A stretch of 64,000 nucleotides of DNA from Druceiella hillmani (Eukaryota; Arthropoda; Insecta; Lepidoptera; Hepialidae): assembly GCA_039881145.1 (NCBI GenBank), contig JAYKKI010000006.1:20272501-20336500 (forward strand), written 5' to 3'. The notes under the pieces are model-generated. The model was not told the DNA's origin. It ran no database searches and saw only the letters and a program-made list of their open reading frames with translations. This document shows, piece after piece, positions 12,190 to 25,989 of the stretch (within the stretch, counting starts at the first letter, position 1; each line of letters begins with the position of its first letter). A program made the translations under genes and the position numbers.

Positions 12190-12258
12190 CTCATCTTTTG
12201 GATCCTTCTTCATAGAACCACCACCATGGCCGCCGCCAGTACTCTGCACCGTATTCAT
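12190..12258 (-). CDS. Putative first coding exon of an unidentified gene
   Basis: On the minus strand an ATG at 12258 opens 23 codons, starting MNTVQSTGGGHGGGS and ending KKDPKDE, and runs straight into a canonical phase-0 splice donor (GTAAAA). An in-frame TGA lies 27 nt upstream of the ATG, which makes this the natural start of a 5'-terminal coding exon. The glycine-rich then lysine/aspartate-rich peptide is low-complexity and typical of an unstructured N-terminus, so it does not reveal the protein family. The patch is markedly GC-richer than its surroundings and uses GGC/GGT codons, unlike chance AT-rich frames. The downstream exons would lie leftward, beyond a long intron; none is recognised in the window. 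It could also be a fortuitous GC patch. Confidence 0.5.
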
Positions 12259-14134
<1,876 letters not shown>

Positions 14135-14804
14135 TCCGAATGATCTTGATATGAATTAGTGAAGCAAACAAATTGTGATATGTAGCGTTATTATATGCTC
14201 AATAAATTATTTTCCCTTAGCTTAGTAATGGATCTTATGTGACCTTCAACATGTACACTTGATATATTCGGCTTTGTCACATTCTATCTTAAGAATTTCA
14301 TAAGTCTTTGGTTGAAGCACTCTCATGATATAAATTGATCATATTTATAAGATAAACTTACATTAGATCATAATGCCAGACCAACGTATGGCATTCAATT
14401 TAAGCCATCATAATCCTCAATAATTAATTATATCAGTACATTACAACTGAAATATTATGAAATTGACAAGATATAAAAAAATTTACAAAATTATTCAATA
14501 TGTACATCAGTTTAACGTATTCTTTGATATTTTTCTTTCGATCTGCAATCGATTCATATTGCAAACTAAGTTTTTAAGAAAATGAAATGATATTACCCAG
14601 TTTAAAATAAAAAATAGAACATTCACAATTTTCGATTTCTAATTTCCGACTTTCGTTAATTTACCTATGCCTATTATTATGTCACCTTAAATACAATTAG
14701 TTGTGATCATTATGAAAAGAAGCTTGTATGTTAAAATCAATGCTCATTTAAACAGCTGTCGCCTAAGCTTTCAAAGAGCCAGCTTTCTTTGTGGTTCATT
14801 TGTC

Positions 14805-14981
14805 CGCATAGTGTACAGTAGGCGGATATTATCAGATTTTCTCTACTGTACAGGTTGTTTTCCTACAAACTTGTTGCTGTCATAATGCAATGTAGGAAAA
14901 TATCCTGTACAGCAGAGAAAATATCAGATTTTCACTGCTGTACAGGATATTTTCCTACGAACTTGTTGCTGTGCATAATGC
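14805..14981. repeat. Duplicated inverted-repeat unit with a perfect 24-bp hairpin
   Basis: Arms 14892-14915 and 14935-14958 are perfect reverse complements (24 bp, starting GTAGGAAAATATCC) around a 19-nt loop. The unit is also a direct repeat: ATCAGATTTTC, CTGTACAGG, TTTTCCTAC, AACTTGTTGCTGT and CATAATGC recur with a 92-bp offset (14831 and 14923). The upstream copy pairs GTACAGTAG with CTACTGTAC. This looks like a small foldback or MITE-like element in two tandem copies. Confidence 0.75.
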
Positions 14982-16040
14982 TCGACTTAGACATATGGAG
15001 CTTATTATTTACCTAAATTTAGTTTATAAAAGTTTACAATTTACCTTTTTTGGAAATGTGATTTTATTTCTTAACGTATATTTTCAAATAATTGTGTAAC
15101 TTATTGTTTTAATATTAAAGAAATTTATAACTAAATTTTAGGCAGTTTAAATAAGGAAGTACTTTAAATACGTAAAAATATAAAATGTATATTCTAAAAT
15201 CAATTTAAAATAAAAAATGTATATAAACATTAATGTCAAATCTGTTTAAAAAATTATTTTCCATGCCGCGCATACGTTGAAATATTTGTATGTAACTGAT
15301 TTTTTTTGTGTTTTTATTTTCTGTGTATTTTTTATCCAATAAATATAAAGGCATTGCTTATAGAAAAAAAACACATCTATCAATGAGCCTCTCGTCACAA
15401 ATTTTACGATTGCGGGAGTCAACGCAACATTCTCAACTTAAAAGAAAATTAGTGAATCAAAAAACTTTGAGAAAAACGATTATTCAATTATTTCAGACAT
15501 TCACGCAATCACGAATAAAAATCATTATTTTTTATTTCCCCTTGTTTCTACCGTGTTGGATTGAGTAACGAATTATCTTTCAACCTTAATTTTTTTGTAA
15601 CCAAAATTTACTCAAAATTACAGTATTATATATTATTAGTATATAATAGTATATTATTATATCATATAGACCCATTCTGTGTATCAAATTTAAAATTACT
15701 TTAAATCATAAACGTTTTGTGTATATTCTGCACAATATTTTGGCATACAAATAATATAATTCCTATTTCGTGTTCAGATTCTTCCAGTAAATTGATTGCA
15801 GAATGTGTGCTTATAATACATTGTATTTTCTGTGGTAAGATTTAAGATAATGTATATTATTCACAATTATTGTAAAATAAAATTTATTTTCGAAATTTTT
15901 TTTATAATTTAATTAAATAAATTTAGTTTCATTAGTTAAGTAAAAAAAGTAAAAAGAGTATCTACATTTATTTCGCAGTTTCGTCCCTGATGAGCTTATA
16001 TTCTTGAAATCAATGAGTGCAATATCTAAAATGGCACTTT
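14982..16040. other. AT-rich non-coding stretch
   Basis: I see nothing supportable. The 86-codon open frame at 15308-15568 has no recognisable family features and a composition expected by chance. Confidence 0.45.
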
Positions 16041-16192
16041 ACATCGCTGTTAATATTACGAATAAATTATTATTCACATACTCACTCATATACGCATGCA
16101 TGCACTTTTACATATTACATCGCTGTTAATATTACGAATAAATAATTATTCACACACACACTTATATACGCACGCGTGCACTTATACATATT
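16041..16192. repeat. Tandem duplication, two 76-bp copies
   Basis: ACATCGCTGTTAATATTACG and the following sequence recur at 16041 and 16117. Both copies end in a run of CACAC/CATA and GCATGC- or GCGTGC-like words. Differences are mostly in the CA/TA run, as expected from slippage. Confidence 0.85.
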
Positions 16193-16259
16193 AATACCTT
16201 GAGATTGAAATATTCTCACTGCAATTTGTACCAAAAACCGTATCCCAAAATTAATATTT

Positions 16260-16293
16260 CATCACATTCTTATTAAGAAATAAGAATGTGATG
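16260..16293. repeat. Perfect 15-bp hairpin
   Basis: CATCACATTCTTATT (16260-16274) pairs perfectly with 16279-16293 around a 4-nt loop. No terminator-like context is evident in this eukaryotic setting. Confidence 0.7.
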
Positions 16294-17187
16294 CAATGCG
16301 ATGAATACTGCGCGTATGGTTATTGTGTTATGGTCGGGGAATAGTGGGAACTTCCTAGATCAATATTACTAAGTTGATCTATGAATTATAAAAAAATGCT
16401 TATGCATATGTTTTTCCACTCATATCCTATAGAATATAAACCTTATTACTTGAAGTATTTTTTGGAGGATCTTACCTTATTATTTATATTTTGTTTATTA
16501 GTTTAAATTAATCTAATTAAAATACTTTTATTACTATTACATATTGTTATAGGTAATACTTATGTATATCCGGCTGGATTATGACGGGGATAATGCTGAC
16601 GATAAGATTATAAATTAAGAGCGCTATTCTTGCCTTGCAGATGGAGTATTGCTTTAATAAAACCATTATCCCACAAGCTCGCTTGTTAGAAATAGAAATC
16701 ATTAAAACCATTATCATCTCGTCAACTTGGCAAGATATATTACCTGATCTTTATTAGTACATGCACAGTACAATTTATAAATTCACCTTTACAATGTTGA
16801 GAAAAGCATGAAAAAGTGACACAAGTAAATTTTGAAGACTACAACGCTAAATTGTGATAATATTAGGGAGGATATTTCTCTCGTGTTGTTTTTCATTTTA
16901 TATCTGGTACAAATCTAGATCTAGTTTCTAAATAATATATTTGTTATTTTTCTACTAGATGCTGGTGCAAAAAGATATTGGGTAGAATTAGCATAAGTTA
17001 CGGTAATGTCAAATTAAAACATATGTAAGAATTTACTTCTGAAAATTCACAGCAAAATTTCGTATATAAGTAAATTTGGAATCACAATTATTTTTTATTT
17101 TCTACGTAGTTTAGGACTCTGCAGTGAGTTTAAAATTGCTTTCTGTAAAGTGTTAAATTACTATCTACTTACAAAATTTCAAAATGA
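16294..17187. other. AT-rich non-coding stretch
   Basis: No gene or repeat that I can support. Confidence 0.45.
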
Positions 17188-17395
17188 AATTTTGTAATGT
17201 AATATAATGGTTTATATGAAAATGTGGTTGAAATTTTGTAATGTAATATAAGTTGAATAGAAGTTGAAATTTTTATAAATAATAAAATATAATGTAATAT
17301 AAGTTGAAATTTTGTAATGTAATATAATGGTTTATATGAAATAATGGTTTATATGAAAATGTGGTGATAAGATGGTTTATATGAAAATCTCTACT
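17188..17395. repeat. Interleaved short tandem duplications
   Basis: GAAATTTTGTAATGTAATAT occurs three times (about 17187, 17230 and 17305) and GGTTTATATGAAA four times. This indicates several rounds of local duplication with partial units. Confidence 0.8.
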
Positions 17396-18493
17396 AAAAT
17401 GTGTAGTAATAATAGTAATAATTAATGTGACTCCCCTTGTAAAGTTAAAATAAACATTTTTTGCATTAAATAATAAATTTTACAGTGGCATACAATGTTT
17501 TCCTACCGGTCTAATATTGCAAAGAATGGGTTAAAAATCTGAATGAAATCTTTACTAGCTTTTGATGGAAATGAAATTATGTTAGTTAACTTGCGTCAAC
17601 AATTCCAAGAAATATAAATAATCAAAACTAACCATAGTGCGTATGTGTTCCGACACAAGTGTATGATATATTTTTAATAAATATAATACACAAAACTTCT
17701 CAATAAATATCGTATACGTACGATTATAAATCAATTCGAGAGTGATTTTGTGATATCCTCACCACCTAAAAATGGAAAAATTTGTATGAAATTGGTTCAG
17801 TGATTCATAAGTATATTTTTTCATACTCCGAATTATAACGACATACTTTTTGATACCCATGTAAATAGGCAAATTCGATATGCCTATTGAATATCTAGTT
17901 CAAACCTATCTCAAAAATACAATATTTGAATGGTTGGCCCCTAAAATAACAATATTCCATGAAAGGAGTATTTTCTTCGGGTGCTTCCATTTGCTTTTCC
18001 ACCATCGAAATCATTTTATCTACACCTGCACCCCACGATTTCATTTACTAAAAGCATGCTGCCTGGAAACGAACACCATTTCTAACTTGCGCGTTCGGTG
18101 TGCAAGGATGACACTTGATGTTGTGAATTTATTTTTCAGTTTTTTTACTAAGGTTTCTTTTTTGCTTACATAAATATAAAATATATGATTGTAAACCGTG
18201 CTCCTACAGTGTCTACTAGTATTTTTTTAAATCCCAGCTTAAACGTTCTGAAAAAAAATTTGTAAGGAAAATTGTGAATTTAGAAATAGTGTTGCCAGGC
18301 ACTATTTCTAAGTTAAACATTAAACGTTTTTTTAAAACACTACGGTTCAAATAATTTTTTTACGTGAAGAAACTTTGGTTGGTACTGATGATAACTTTAT
18401 ATAGAAAAATAGAGAAAGGAAAATCAGATATAATCTAATAATCGACCACAAATCATTTTTGCGTAAGAATGAAACTTAAAATAAACAGCCGAA
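17396..18493. other. AT-rich non-coding stretch with a small hairpin
   Basis: No gene recognised. The open frame at 17880-18173 has no family features. A 12-bp perfect inverted repeat (TTAGAAATAGTG at 18280, partner at 18300-18311) forms a short hairpin. Confidence 0.4.
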
Positions 18494-18501
18494 ATATATA
18501 C

Positions 18502-18569
<68 letters not shown>

Positions 18570-18570
18570 A
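18494..18570. repeat. (TA)n microsatellite
   Basis: Uninterrupted TA dinucleotides for about 60 bp, flanked by TACG and TACATA. Confidence 0.95.
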
Positions 18571-21500
18571 TGTCTTTATATTGTTTGCAATAGAAAGAAG
18601 CAATAATCAAATGATCTGTGAAGGGTATTGTGGAAGGGTGAGGATCTAAATGTAACCATGGATGTGTTAATATTGAAGCAGGATCACGAAAAACTATAAC
18701 ATTTGGCGTAATTTATTGAATTCATTCTAATTATGTAGCAAAATAGACTCAGCAATTTAAAAAATATTTACTTAAAACCGCGACAGTCTAAAGATTCACA
18801 GTAAAGCTTTAACAATTATTTCTTATTAAGCCCAGATTTTTGGAAAAAGACAATTTAAACATTGGAAGCAAAATGTTTATTTAGGAAATTATTAAAGTAG
18901 GTTAATTAAACACGATACTTCTCGAATCGCTTAAAATAAACAGATTGCTTACTTAACAGGTACATCACTGATTGACTTTAAAGAAAAAGTATTTAGAAAA
19001 ATCTCAGATTTTTAAATTTTACTAGGTAAAACATACTAAAAGACACCTGATTATAAATTTGAATGATCCACTTCACGCTTCGGGTTAAAATAATCTCATA
19101 TACTTGTAATATTGGAAATCTTCAGAAAAAAATGAGAAAATTTTTTACCGGAAGTTCTTTTCTATTCTTTTTTAGACAAAAATTATCTAGATTATCCTTT
19201 TTGATCTTTTTACAAAGTTGAATATTGAATATATTTGGCGTTAATTTTGCAAAGGTTTTTCTTTTTACAAAGGTCACAGTATCTCGACTTTTGATCAATT
19301 GAAGTAAATTGCAGCACTTCAGGTACAACCATTTTAACCCACCTTGACGGTAGATCATCAACTAATAGTGTATTGTGTGACCATCAACTAATAGTCTAGA
19401 GAACATGGATCCAAAATTCATCAGCATATAAATGTTCACTAGAAATTACTGTATTCTATTCATCCTGTCGCGCATCTTTGCCAGTTAAGTCAGATTGAAT
19501 CCTTACCCCAAGATTGCTCCAATATATGCGATTAGATAGTACCGGTAATATTTCAATGAATTTCTCCTAATATTGTTGACAAAATTTCACGTAAAGTTGA
19601 TTTACTTCATTTCGTTTATCTCCTGTCCGGAAATCTAGATGAATATCGAAGTGCGCCTACAAGATACTTGTAATCAAATAGGTGATCAAAAACTCTAAAC
19701 CTTCCTCAACTATTTTCTCCGTAAAATATGAGACATTTTATAACAAGGCATGGTGTCTGACAAACAACTGTGGGGCGTGTATTACAAAATATTATTACAG
19801 CATCTTGCGCAAGCGATGCGGTGTGCGTAGAGCACACTCTCCGAAGCAAAGTAAAGAACTAGGCTACGGATGCTTTAAAATGCTAGAATAATATACTCAA
19901 GATATCAAAGTAGAGGCAGGCCCATAATAAATTGGAAACACAGCTTGAAAAAAGTAGGGATGAACTAGAGAAAAGTGTAAAAGAATTTATCATAAAATTG
20001 TATTTAATGGAGAAGATTTATCGGAACATGGCCACGGCACAGTTCATTTGAAAGCGAACAGTGCTGTGAAATAACTGTGAAAAGTGATTGTGAAATAACT
20101 TACATTAAATATTTTGCGTATTAATGATATTAATTGTAATCCAAGAAATAAAACCAGTATAATTTGCCTGAAAATAGCATAAGATAGGATCTCTACTTAG
20201 TATATCTCTCGAAACTATCGATGCAAGTTACCCAAAATAATTGAAATTGAAAGTTTCACTCGAATAAATAAATAATGCTTAGGATTTTGTTCGATTTTTA
20301 AAATTTATATTTAGAAAATTGGAGAGCAGCCAAAAAAAATCACAACTCATTATACTAGAACGAAAATAATAAATTGACATCTAGCTTAAATGTTCTACAT
20401 AAATACGTCTAAAATTGGTGAAACTGTGGCACACGGGCGGATGCATGGATCGAAGAATATATACGAAAAAGTTGCCTTCCTTTATTTTGATACGGAACAC
20501 TAAATAACGAATGATGGGAAAAGGGAAGTCATTGTTAGAAAAAGTGCATTAGAATCGATTAATTTTACGACATAAACGTACAGGTTGTATGTATTAGAAA
20601 ATTTTAAAATATAAACTTGAACCTGAATATAATTATATCACGGTGTGTTCCTTTAGATAAATTCAACGACTATTTATGTTTCATATTCCAGATACCGTTT
20701 TATTTGTAAAGATATATGTTTGCAGAAAATATCGTACCCTTTATTGTAAGCATCGGTTTCCTACAAATAAAACTTCTGTTATAAACATCTGATTCTTGCA
20801 TTTTGCTGTAGCGTATTTTGCTGTAGAGTGAATTAGTTAAATTGAAAACTAACAGAACTACGATGCCAGTATATTCGAATATAATTAAATACCAAGAATT
20901 CTGATAAAAATCTGATATCACTCGTATTTAAGAACAGACTCTAGAGTCGTTTCATGTTAAAATGGGAAATGAGCTGTTTTCCTTTTATCGTATGAGCGCA
21001 TACTTTTAATTGAGTATTTGACTGATTTTTTTTATTTCATTAATCCTAATGTCAAGGTACAAGCTGATGAAGAGTCAAAAAATTTTTTTATAATCTTAAA
21101 AATTGACCGAGTTATAAAAGTTTCAATTTAACCTTTAGAGAAGGATGGCAATACTGTGGTGTGAGGTCATTTTTAATATTGCACATTATATCTACGAGAG
21201 GAAAAGAGACAGGGATATACACAACTCTATCCGTATCTTCAAATTTAGAAGCCTACAACTGGCTTATTTTTAATCAATTTTTTAATTTTTTTCAAGATTG
21301 GGTTTTAATTAACTTATATTTCACAATATTGTACGAAAAACATCAAAATTTAGAATGAGTCAACTACCGTATTCAACTGTATTGTTCATACTTCACGTCA
21401 TCGCATAGATACAGCTGATTATATCACTGCAAGGTGCTTCTCACTAAGCTGCTAAAATGTGTGTATTAAACCACTCTCAATTAGCGTGACGTATATAAAG

Positions 21501-22185
21501 TGAGACGGCCGGTATCGTGGTCTGACTCTCTAAAGTTCGGAGGGTTTCGGCTAACCCACCAACTCGATGTAAGCCGACTTGACCTGACCCTATTCAATTC
21601 GATCCGACTCGAACCAAGCAAACCCGATACGATCTACAAAGCATGTAGAATTTTGTCTTTCATAATAGTATTTAAGGTACTGGGGCCAGTATCAAAATTA
21701 GATTGAAGTTAATTTAGGGCTTTGCACGCGTTGAGGTACTGAACAAGCCAAGAATGGTCAACACGCTTAAGTTTTCTAGTAAAAGAATTGGCTAAATAAA
21801 TAAGAGGAGGCAATATTTCTATAGAAGAATGATAAAATAAAAAGAACAATTATCAGATACATATTAATTATACTAGTACTTATAACTAAAGTTACACTAT
21901 CTATTACAGAATTAGGTTATTTTCATACAAAGTGATCTCCCAATTACTGCCAAGTTTAATTCGAGGCTACATAATTTATTCCATGTACATACAATATTTT
22001 ACATCAGAAGTACCAATGTGATTAATGGTATTTATATAAGTACTTAAAATAGTCCACATAGCGACGAAATAATGAATGTTTACTTAAAAGACATTTAAAC
22101 AGAGAAATGTCACTAGTCTCTTAAACACTCAACTAAATAGTCGTGTCGGAATTCAGTTGCAAGTCAACATTTTGAAGAAATAAAA
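18571..22185. other. Non-coding stretch upstream of the receptor relic
   Basis: I recognise no gene. A GC-richer patch at 19780-19870 has no family signature. Another at 21500-21640 is rich in words such as GACCTGACCC and CCGACTCGAACC, perhaps a degenerate short-period repeat. The sequence just before 22186 would hold any receptor promoter; no decisive core element is visible. Confidence 0.35.
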
Positions 22186-22899
22186 ATGAGCAGCGAATCA
22201 ATTGAAATCACACTTCGTCCAATTTTATTGTACCAGCATATATTTGGCGTTTGCAGGAAAACTGCTGACCGAGTTTCTACAAGATTTAAATTATGGGGTG
22301 GAAAGTTACACAGTTTGTTAATTTTAGGAATGTTGATTTTACTTCATATTACATCTATGATAAAAGATGATCACTACACCTTGCTGGCATTCAGATCACT
22401 TCAGTTGATTCACGCTCTGCGCTCATTATTGATTGAACTAATTTGTGATAAAAATGCGTTTAAAGAATTAATTCTGAGGATTCAAGAAATGGATAACTTT
22501 TTCAAAGCAGAGCATAGAAGACATATTTTGAAAAACGATAAATATCGTAACCTCATAGTTATTAGTCTTCTCATACCTTATCACATCCTTTATGCCGCTT
22601 TTGACTTTGTGTCTGGAGGAATAAGACATGGACATAATACTTACATTTATGCTACGTACAATATTATTGCTTCAATTATTTTTGATTATTGTCTGATATT
22701 ATTTAGCATAACAACACGCATCGAAATATTAAATGTTTTCTTAAAATTAAAAAAACAGACTAAACGTGATAACACCTGTTCATCCTGTATTTGAGAGTTC
22801 TCAACGTAATCGCATTCCTAATTTTCTTGAATGGTTAATGCTATACCACTTTGTGTATTAATATATTCAACATCATTTGCTAGTAAATTACTGAGACAG
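22186..22899 (+). pseudogene. Gustatory receptor-like (7tm_7) gene remnant, N-terminal exon with frameshifts
   Basis: The open frame 22186-22794 gives 202 residues that look like the first half of an insect gustatory receptor, a membrane cation channel of taste neurons. Features: an N-terminal LRPILLYQHIFGVC segment; hydrophobic helices at about 45-60, 67-85, 122-140 and 155-175; the EMDNFF signature in the first intracellular-type loop; and RIEILNVFLKLK at the end. The frame then stops far short of the usual 350-450 residues. Shifting frame continues family-like sequence: NRIPNFLEWLMLYHFVY, then in the third frame LCVLIYSTSFASKLL, followed by a splice donor (GTAACA, from 22900). That implies at least two frameshifts. 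The last helices and the TYxxxxxQF end are not found downstream. Start chosen at the first ATG of the frame. A sequencing error could mimic the breaks. Confidence 0.55.
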
Positions 22900-25867
22900 G
22901 TAACAAAATGTATATGAAATAAAATTGAAACTAAATTCTGAAATAAAAATATACCTATGAATCAGAAATAAAATTCCGACTACTTGGGTTTCGGTTAAAC
23001 TTATATAAATACTAAAATTTGTTTACTATGTCAATATATCTGCCCACTTTATCTTTCACAGGTAAAAGCCAAATAACTTTATGTCTATATTTCTAATTTA
23101 TTAACACAAATTATCTGAAATAATTTTGAATTAAATACATATATTGTATTAGTGATTTGAGATTAATTGTTTAGGTGAGCGTACTTTCTATAAAAGGCTT
23201 CGGAAACTCATTTTGAATAAGAAGATGCCATATGAAAATATCATAAATTTGTGAACTTATTCCGTATACCGATATCGTTATTTGATAATATGAAGTACTA
23301 GCATGCTTACAGTCATAAAATGCCTCAATGGATGAATGGGAAAATTGAATTTAGTATCGCTGTGTCTGGTCTGGCTTCTTTCCTTTTTGAGTGACGTCGA
23401 TTATCGCTGTAAGATGTTTGCACAGTTATGGTTATCTTATTAATTTCGAAAATAGAACACGAGATGTAGACTGTCTACTGAGATGTAGACAGTCTCTTTT
23501 TATAGAGATATTGTCCTTCGAATATAATTTCATAGCGAAATCAAATAGAGTAAAAATGGGTTAATGTGTTTCCATTTATGTAAATTTATTAATTACTTTC
23601 CGAATTTAGACTAAATGGACAATGACTTGAAATTAGACTCAACTCAAATCAAGTTAAACTACTTGCTATTTAAAAGGGCTTAGTGTCCTGAAATGTATAT
23701 TATAATACATATGAAACGTAATAAGTCATTTTTGAATTGTGTTTTTTGAATTACCAATTTTGTTAAGTTTCTTTTATTGTAAGTCACATTAATCGTTTCG
23801 AAACAATAGTATTAAAAAATTGGAATCTCTGTATAATTATGATTATTTTTTTTCACAATTACAAGAATTTCGTTTTGAAATTGTCATTAAGCATAAAGCT
23901 ATTAGAGTGTGGAATAAGAAACCAAGGTAAAAATATGTTGTAATCAATTTTAAAAATTACCTAATATCAATATTAAATAAAAATAAAATAATAAAAATAT
24001 ACTGTCTTAGTACAAATTTTAAGTTAATTGTGTATAAATTTATAGTAAAAAAAGATTAAATTCTGTCAAAAAAAAAACAAAGAAACGAACCCCACGATAC
24101 AAAAAAAAACCATTTCCGTTATGTATTTACTCCCAAATTCACGACACCACAAAAAGTGTTATAGTTGTCATTCCTATGTCTCTGTTTTAGAGGAAAGCCA
24201 TAAACAAATAAAGTATTAAGAACTACAGATTCTCACTCAAAGGATATAAATAAGAAAAACAAATAATTACTATACTTAAAGGTATGAGAAGCATGAACTA
24301 ATTGAAGCAGATTCATTATTGTCAACGGAAAATAACACACAAGAAGTTGCGGAATGTTGTTAGTAGATTGCTCTTAACTTTAAATAATAGTACGTTATAG
24401 CAGCTAGCAACAGAATAACGTAGGTTTAAGTCCAACATAAAAGTACGCGACTGCTATGATAATTTGATTAAAAAAATAGTGTATGGATGCATTGCGTTAT
24501 GTTTGAGAATCCTCCCAACTATGATGCCAACTTCAATCAATGAACATAAAACTTTCGCTGTGATGAGTATGATACATTGAGATTGAAAGTTGAAAGCGAT
24601 AAACACTAGGATTCTTAACTGCCGTTTCTTAGCAGCCGTGTGGCTGCTTTTATCCTTTGTATTTTACTTTTCAATTCAATGTATAAAAGTAGCAATTCTA
24701 CGAGCGGCGAATCATGATCCATGGATTTCCTCATTTTTAAATAGTTTTCATTGTTTCCGTTCATTATTTTCACGCTCATATTATAACCACTGGAAAAAAA
24801 TGTTACAATAATAAGTAAAGCTATATGCTGTAGTAAATACATTTGAATGCTATATCCTTACATTCTTGATTGCATTATATAGCTGGAAAAATTTCATAAA
24901 AATTAATCAGAAAATTTAATTAAACTAGAATTTTACACACCAAAATGAGTATCATTTTATCGTTTCACTTCTCACAAACAATGTGATGAGTGTAATGATG
25001 TAGTTATTACATAAATTAGCTACGCGACCTATCTTGCTGAGTCCGAAACATTGTTCCAAATACTCTACAAAAATATCCTGTGTTGAGCGCAAAAACGTCA
25101 CGCTTTCCCTTAACGTACAAAGTTTTAATCATAATGGACATTTCATGAATACAAAAAACCAATGGATCCGAACTCACAGACCCTTCAATACTCGTACGAC
25201 CTAGGATCAATGCAAAAAATTTAAATTTCACAAAAAAATTATTCCATCCGATTCAGATAGAATTTCGAAGGAATTATAAAGAGAATATTGAGACAGAAGC
25301 ACCTTCGGGAAATGTAGCAAAGAAAACTTTCAAAAATGTCAAACGAAGAGACAGAGCCAATATCGGGTAATATTGAATATCTCCTGGGATATTGTAAACG
25401 ACAGCGGGCGGATTGTTGATAATGGTAGTAAAATAATATTGGGTTGAAAATGGATTTTTGATAACATCATTTATATTCCGGTATCAGCTTTAATTTTTTG
25501 TGTACAGAATTTTAATAATTTTTCTCGGGTCGTTAAAGTATTCCAGTTGCGATCGTAATATATTACCGTGTTGATGTAGTATTAATCCATATATATAAAT
25601 ATAAATAGACGTTTGTTTTTACATTTCATTTAAATGTCCACCATAGACAACCGGTGTTTCTGTGATAGTAGCCTCGATTCCTCCGTCCTACGCAATACGG
25701 ATAGCGCGTGTGTGACTGTGATGGTGTGGAAAATATGGTAGTTGAAAACAGACGACCTTCAGTATTTTCCACCACCAAACTTAAGCCATTGAATGTATTA
25801 TGCACTTTAATTTATCTAACTAAGACATATTGTGAACTTATTGCTACGAAAACAATATCTTACAGTC
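22900..25867. other. Non-coding stretch downstream of the receptor relic
   Basis: Searching by eye for the C-terminal receptor exons (a TYL..L.QF-like end) finds nothing. The opposite-strand frames at 24590-24842 show no family features. A short frame at 25336 (MSNEETEPISG) runs into a donor-like GTAATA but is too short to call. Confidence 0.35.
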
Positions 25868-25975
25868 AACCAGATACCAGTCCAGCCCCGCACGGTGAGC
25901 GGCCGAGAATTGAACCCGGCTCCCCACGACGCTTTGTACCGTCAAAGGCCGTGTACCATATGATCAACGCAACAC
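25868..25975 (-). repeat. tRNA-like (SINE-type) sequence
   Basis: The minus strand contains GAGCCGGGTTCAATTCTCGG at about 25901-25920, close to a tRNA B box (GGTTCRANNC) framed by the self-complementary CCGGG/TCTCGG stem. A TAGTGTGTTGCG stretch about 60 nt upstream could be a decayed A box. The expected cloverleaf is not intact, so this is a SINE or tRNA relic rather than a working tRNA. The patch is GC-richer than its surroundings. The exact ends are uncertain. Confidence 0.4.
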
Positions 25976-25989
25976 ACTACGATGACGGC

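Noticed and set aside
21500..21706. 68-codon frame in the GC-richer patch as a gene
   Set aside because: The patch looks like degenerate short-period GACCC/CTCGA repeats, and the frame has no family features.
25336..25366. Possible start exon MSNEETEPISG before GTAATA
   Set aside because: It is very short; ATG-to-donor runs of this length are expected often by chance.
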